Assembly: GCA_958425285.1 (NCBI GenBank)
Contig: CATZVV010000054.1
Location: 1-9,387, forward strand
Direction of reading: 5' to 3'
Length of the DNA stretch: 9,387 nt
Source: an uncultured Lachnoclostridium sp.
GTDB lineage: Bacteria > Bacillota > Clostridia > Lachnospirales > Lachnospiraceae
The notes beneath the pieces are model-generated. The model saw nothing but the letters and a program-made list of their open reading frames with translations. It had not been told where the DNA came from and made no database searches. Shown piece by piece: positions 6,484-9,387 of this stretch. Within the stretch, counting starts at the first letter, position 1; every line of letters starts with the position of its first letter. A program made the translations under genes and the position numbers.

Positions 6484-6867
6484 ATGAAAGCAAGGAATGA
6501 TGTAGAAGTATTAATCAATGGTAATAAATATACAATCAGTGGTTTTGAGAGTGATGAGTATTTGCAGAAAGTGGCTTCGTACATTAACGAAAAATACACA
6601 GAATTTAAGAAAAAAGAGTATTATAATAATTTTGATTTTGAATTGCGTAATATTCTGCTGGCAATTAATATGGCAGATGACTTTTTTAAAATGGAAAAAA
6701 AAGCAAAAGAACAGGCGGAACAAAGTGACAGAAAGGACAAGCAGCTATTTAATATGAAGCATGAAATAGTAGAATTAAAAGAAAAATTAGAAGAGGCAGA
6801 GAAGCAGATAGAAGAGTTGAAAAAGCAGGCAGGAACGCGTTCCGGCCAGAACAGGGGAAGAAGATAA
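6484..6867 (+). CDS. zapA: Cell division protein ZapA
   Basis: ZapA is a small cytoplasmic protein that binds FtsZ and stabilises the Z-ring by bundling protofilaments. The 127-residue product has the globular ZapA head at about 5-65 (VEVLINGNKYTISGFESDEY, then an amphipathic helix and LRNILLAINMADDFFKM). A long charged coiled coil follows at about 66-116 (KHEIVELKEKLEEAEKQIEELKK), ending in the basic tail TRSGQNRGRR. The start is set by AGGAGGT at 6471-6477, six bases before ATG 6484; the upstream in-frame ATG at 6454 lies inside the promoter -10 and lacks such a site. It follows ruvB by 49 bases and precedes the U32 gene by 4. The coiled-coil tail is longer and more charged than in the shortest ZapA proteins, but this is common in clostridia. 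Assignment is by fold pattern and context. Confidence 0.88.
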   Translation: MKARNDVEVLINGNKYTISGFESDEYLQKVASYINEKYTEFKKKEYYNNFDFELRNILLAINMADDFFKMEKKAKEQAEQSDRKDKQLFNMKHEIVELKEKLEEAEKQIEELKKQAGTRSGQNRGRR

Positions 6868-6871
6868 TTCT

Positions 6872-9145
6872 ATGAATCAAAAACATAACATTGAAATTCT
6901 GGCACCAGCAGGCTCTTATGAGGCATTAAAGTCAGAAATTTATGCAGGAGCGGATGCCGTTTATGTTGGCGGAAGTCATTTTGGTGCCAGAGCATTTGCA
7001 GAAAATTTAAGCACGGAGCAATTGTGCGAAGCGATTGATTTTGTGCATATATTTGGTAAAAAATTGTATTTAACAGTGAATACATTGTTAACGGATACAG
7101 AGTTGGAACATTCGGTATATGATATGCTTGCGCCTTTATATGAACAAGGACTGGATGCAGTTATTGTTCAGGATATGGGCGTTCTTTCTTTTGTGCATAA
7201 TGAGTTTCCGGAGATGGATATTCATGCAAGCACTCAAATGACCTTGTGCAGTGCAGCTGGTACGAATATGCTTGGTTCGTATGGTGTTACGCGTTTTGTC
7301 CCGGCAAGAGAACTGACAATTGAGGAAATCAAAGGTGTCCGTAAGCAGACGAATATGGAAATTGAAGTTTTTGTACATGGTGCATTATGCTATAGTTATT
7401 CCGGTCAGTGTCTTATGAGTAGTATTATGGGGGGCAGAAGTGGAAACCGGGGAATGTGTGCTCAGCCGTGCCGCCTGCCTTATGAAGTGAACCATAAACA
7501 TGGATTTTTTTTAAGCCCAAAAGATGTCTGTACACTGACGCAAATTCCAGAGCTGGTAGATGCCGGTATTGATTCTTTTAAAATAGAAGGGCGTATGAAG
7601 AGCATGGAATATGGAATACTGACTGCAAAATTATACAGGCAGTATACAGATTTTTATATTAGAGAAGGGCGGGAGGCCTTTGAACGGGAAACTCATAATA
7701 AAAGAAGTGAACTTTGGCAGGATATTAGATGTCTGAAGGACTTATATAATCGTGGAGACTTTTGTAAGGGTTATCTGTTTGAGGAGGAGAAGGCAGATAT
7801 TATTTTTCCGAAAAAAAATAATCATTATGGTGTAAGGGTTGGATCGGTTGTATCCTGCAATGGTCGTCAGGCGGTTTTTCATTTAGAAGAAGGTATTGAG
7901 TATCAGGATGTTCTGGAATTTCGAAAAGAGAGTACGCAGGAAAGTCTGTATGAATATACAGTGAAGAATCCCGCAGAGAGAGGACAAGACATTTGTGCTA
8001 ATATTATGCCGGGGAGTCTGATTCAAAAAGGTCAGGCTGTATATCGGATTCGCAATCAGAAGCTCAGGAATAAAATTTTGAGTTTTCCGAAGAAGAAACG
8101 GATGCTTCATGGAGTTTTTATAGCTGAAGTTGGAAAAGAACTCTCTTTTTCAGTACAGGGTACAGACGGAAGTGTGTCTGTATATGGAGACCGGGCGATG
8201 CGGGCTATGAAGCGGGCAGTCACAGAAGATGAGATACGTACCAGACTGATGCGGACAGGAGAGACAGATTATCAATTTCATGAAATAGAAATAAAATTAG
8301 ACAGTGAACTGTTTATTCCGATGGGAGAAGTAAACCGTTTACGGAGAGATGCATTAGAGACCTATGAAAGGCAGGTTTTGGGGAGGTTTCGGAGGAAGTG
8401 TACGAAGAGAACGGACATTCCTTCTATTTCTAAAATAGAAGCTGCCAAAGAGGTGATGGTAACTATTTGCAATGAAGAGCAGCTAGAGGAAGCAAAAAGG
8501 CATAAAGAGATTTCAACGATTGTTTGCAATCTTGCCTTTTGGAATCGTGTTCAGTGGAAGAATGCTGTTATACAAATCAGAAATGCAGGCAAAAAAGTAG
8601 CTTTTTCGTTTCCGAAACCATTGCATGGAATAATTTTGGAAAAGGTATTTAATGAGTTTCCGGAAACAGAATTTGATACTGATATGATTGGCCTTGTGAA
8701 TTCATGGGAAATGTGGAGTTTTTGTATTCGGATGAAGATTCCCTGTTGTATGGATACTGCTTTTTATGTTACAAATCAGCGTGCATTATTCTTCTACCAT
8801 GAACAGAAAGCCCAGAATTTTTGTGTCTCTGTTGATTCAAATGATTCAGAAAAAAGGAAATGGTCTGATTTTGGCGGTTTTGTTACTGTGTATGGAAAAG
8901 TTCCTCTTATGACAACAAAAGCATGTGTTAGTAGTGCTTGTACATCCTGTGATTCAAAGCCATTGCAAATGAAAAATGCAGGAGGTGACGAATTTTTTGT
9001 GGTAAAACACTGTAATTATTGTTACAATACCATATATACGAATGAAACGAAGACAGACTTAGGAGAGTATCGAAAGCGGAGATTTGATTTTCTGGATGAA
9101 GATGCTTTTCAAATTAGAAAGGTTTTGAAACAATGGAAAATATAA
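6872..9145 (+). CDS. Peptidase U32 family protein (RlhA/TrhP-like RNA hydroxylation family)
   Basis: A large cytoplasmic protein of 757 residues. The N-terminal U32 domain (about 7-300) begins IEILAPAGSYEALKSEIYAGADAVYVGG. It has the family signature ExFxxGALCx4GxCxMS at 165-183, with Cys173 and Cys180, and GMCAQPCR with Cys196 and Cys200; these four Cys match the iron-sulfur ligands known for UbiU/UbiV in this superfamily. SFKIEGRMKS follows at 235-244. The middle (about 310-510) fits the DUF3656-like extension seen in E. coli RlhA, which makes 5-hydroxycytidine in 23S rRNA. E. coli TrhP, a relative, hydroxylates tRNA uridine 34. Despite the family name, proteolysis is doubtful. The C-terminus has a further Cys group (685, 690, 693, 714, 717; HCNYCYNTIY). 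RNA target cannot be read from sequence. It starts 4 bases after zapA and overlaps the next gene by 13 bases, so it is probably translationally coupled. Confidence 0.92.
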   Translation: MNQKHNIEILAPAGSYEALKSEIYAGADAVYVGGSHFGARAFAENLSTEQLCEAIDFVHIFGKKLYLTVNTLLTDTELEHSVYDMLAPLYEQGLDAVIVQDMGVLSFVHNEFPEMDIHASTQMTLCSAAGTNMLGSYGVTRFVPARELTIEEIKGVRKQTNMEIEVFVHGALCYSYSGQCLMSSIMGGRSGNRGMCAQPCRLPYEVNHKHGFFLSPKDVCTLTQIPELVDAGIDSFKIEGRMKSMEYGILTAKLYRQYTDFYIREGREAFERETHNKRSELWQDIRCLKDLYNRGDFCKGYLFEEEKADIIFPKKNNHYGVRVGSVVSCNGRQAVFHLEEGIEYQDVLEFRKESTQESLYEYTVKNPAERGQDICANIMPGSLIQKGQAVYRIRNQKLRNKILSFPKKKRMLHGVFIAEVGKELSFSVQGTDGSVSVYGDRAMRAMKRAVTEDEIRTRLMRTGETDYQFHEIEIKLDSELFIPMGEVNRLRRDALETYERQVLGRFRRKCTKRTDIPSISKIEAAKEVMVTICNEEQLEEAKRHKEISTIVCNLAFWNRVQWKNAVIQIRNAGKKVAFSFPKPLHGIILEKVFNEFPETEFDTDMIGLVNSWEMWSFCIRMKIPCCMDTAFYVTNQRALFFYHEQKAQNFCVSVDSNDSEKRKWSDFGGFVTVYGKVPLMTTKACVSSACTSCDSKPLQMKNAGGDEFFVVKHCNYCYNTIYTNETKTDLGEYRKRRFDFLDEDAFQIRKVLKQWKI

Positions 9146-9387
9146 TTGTGCAATTGTCAAGATATGTTATAATCATACTCTTTGCCATTTACACATTTTA
9201 TTGTTTCCGGGCTTTTGCCGGAAAGAGTAAAAAGAGGCAGAACCATATTTTTCGAATGCAGCGTACGATTACAGTTTTGCTTCACTTGCTTTGTACTGCT
9301 ATTCTGTGTATGGAAACAGAGAATTTTTCACTTCTTGCGCTAGCCGCATTGCAGCTTGCTTTTTATTTGCTTTTCATTAAATTGTAT
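9133..9387 (+). CDS. Multi-span membrane protein, N-terminal part; probably FtsW/RodA/SpoVE-like (3' end outside window)
   Basis: The frame opens at ATG 9133 and stays open for 85 codons to the window edge. It overlaps the end of the U32 gene by 13 bases, and AAAGG at 9118-9122 lies 10 bases before the start. Visible hydrophobic segments are about 11-28 (YVIIILFAIYTFYCF), 45-60 and 65-85, with a basic cytoplasmic-looking loop (GKSKKRQNHIFRMQR) between the first two. The start (LSRYVIIILFAIYTFYCF) resembles, from memory, the N-terminal extension of clostridial FtsW/RodA/SpoVE (SEDS) proteins, glycan polymerases of the cell wall. Position after zapA and a U32 gene agrees with a division or wall role. 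The SEDS core is not in the window, so another membrane protein remains possible. Confidence 0.62.
   Translation, partial: MENIIVQLSRYVIIILFAIYTFYCFRAFAGKSKKRQNHIFRMQRTITVLLHLLCTAILCMETENFSLLALAALQLAFYLLFIKLY

Noticed and set aside
6518..6757. Second plus-strand open frame inside zapA
   Set aside because: Out of frame with zapA, of low complexity (Lys/Ile/Trp rich), no ribosome binding site; explained by AT-rich coding sequence.
1..9387. Mobile elements, CRISPR arrays, tRNA/rRNA genes, riboswitches, toxin-antitoxin or defence genes
   Set aside because: Reading both strands gave no direct repeats with spacers, transposase-like frames, cloverleaf sequences or riboswitch cores; all stretches over 300 bases are covered by core genes.

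Overview
The window reads as a chromosomal segment of a low-GC Gram-positive Clostridia, most likely a Lachnospiraceae (Roseburia/Eubacterium/Blautia-like gut anaerobe). This is inferred from protein wording (the L32 and acetate kinase sequences, the U32 protein with its long C-terminal extension, a membrane protein resembling the head of the clostridial FtsW-like proteins), strong AGGAGG-type ribosome binding sites, TTGACA/TATAAT promoters and AT-rich codon use. No ruvC accompanies ruvAB, as is normal for Firmicutes. Nothing looks phage-borne, transposon-borne or CRISPR-related.

Left block (1-1951, + strand): the 3' end of pta, complete ackA, and rpmF (ribosomal protein L32). Pta and AckA together convert acetyl-CoA to acetate with ATP formation. 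rpmF has its own near-perfect sigma-A promoter and ends in a strong intrinsic terminator. The yceD-like (DUF177) gene that often precedes rpmF is absent, and plsX/acpP do not follow it.

Middle block (1986-3238): a minus-strand RNase H-fold (DEDD-type) exonuclease-like gene, convergent with rpmF and divergent from the next operon. The 140-base gap at 3099-3238 holds two back-to-back promoters whose -35 boxes occupy almost the same bases.

Right block (3239-9387, + strand): a tightly spaced gene string of cls (cardiolipin synthase), ruvA, ruvB (Holliday-junction branch migration), zapA (FtsZ-ring regulator), a 757-residue U32-family protein (RlhA-like RNA hydroxylation family) and the start of a multi-membrane-span protein resembling the N-terminal part of clostridial FtsW/RodA/SpoVE-like proteins, cut by the window edge. 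Gaps are 11, 23, 49, 4 and -13 bases. The genes link membrane lipid synthesis, recombination, division and RNA modification. A second promoter candidate with an inverted repeat lies just before zapA and may separate the division half from the cls-ruvAB half.

This is mostly ordinary core-genome content and I found no clear novel system. The points most worth a second look are the Asp-to-Glu change in the second HKD motif of Cls, the AUG-UGA start-stop overlapping the ruvA GUG start, the overlapping divergent promoters at 3125-3176, the inverted repeat over the zapA promoter, and the cysteine cluster at the C-terminus of the U32 protein.
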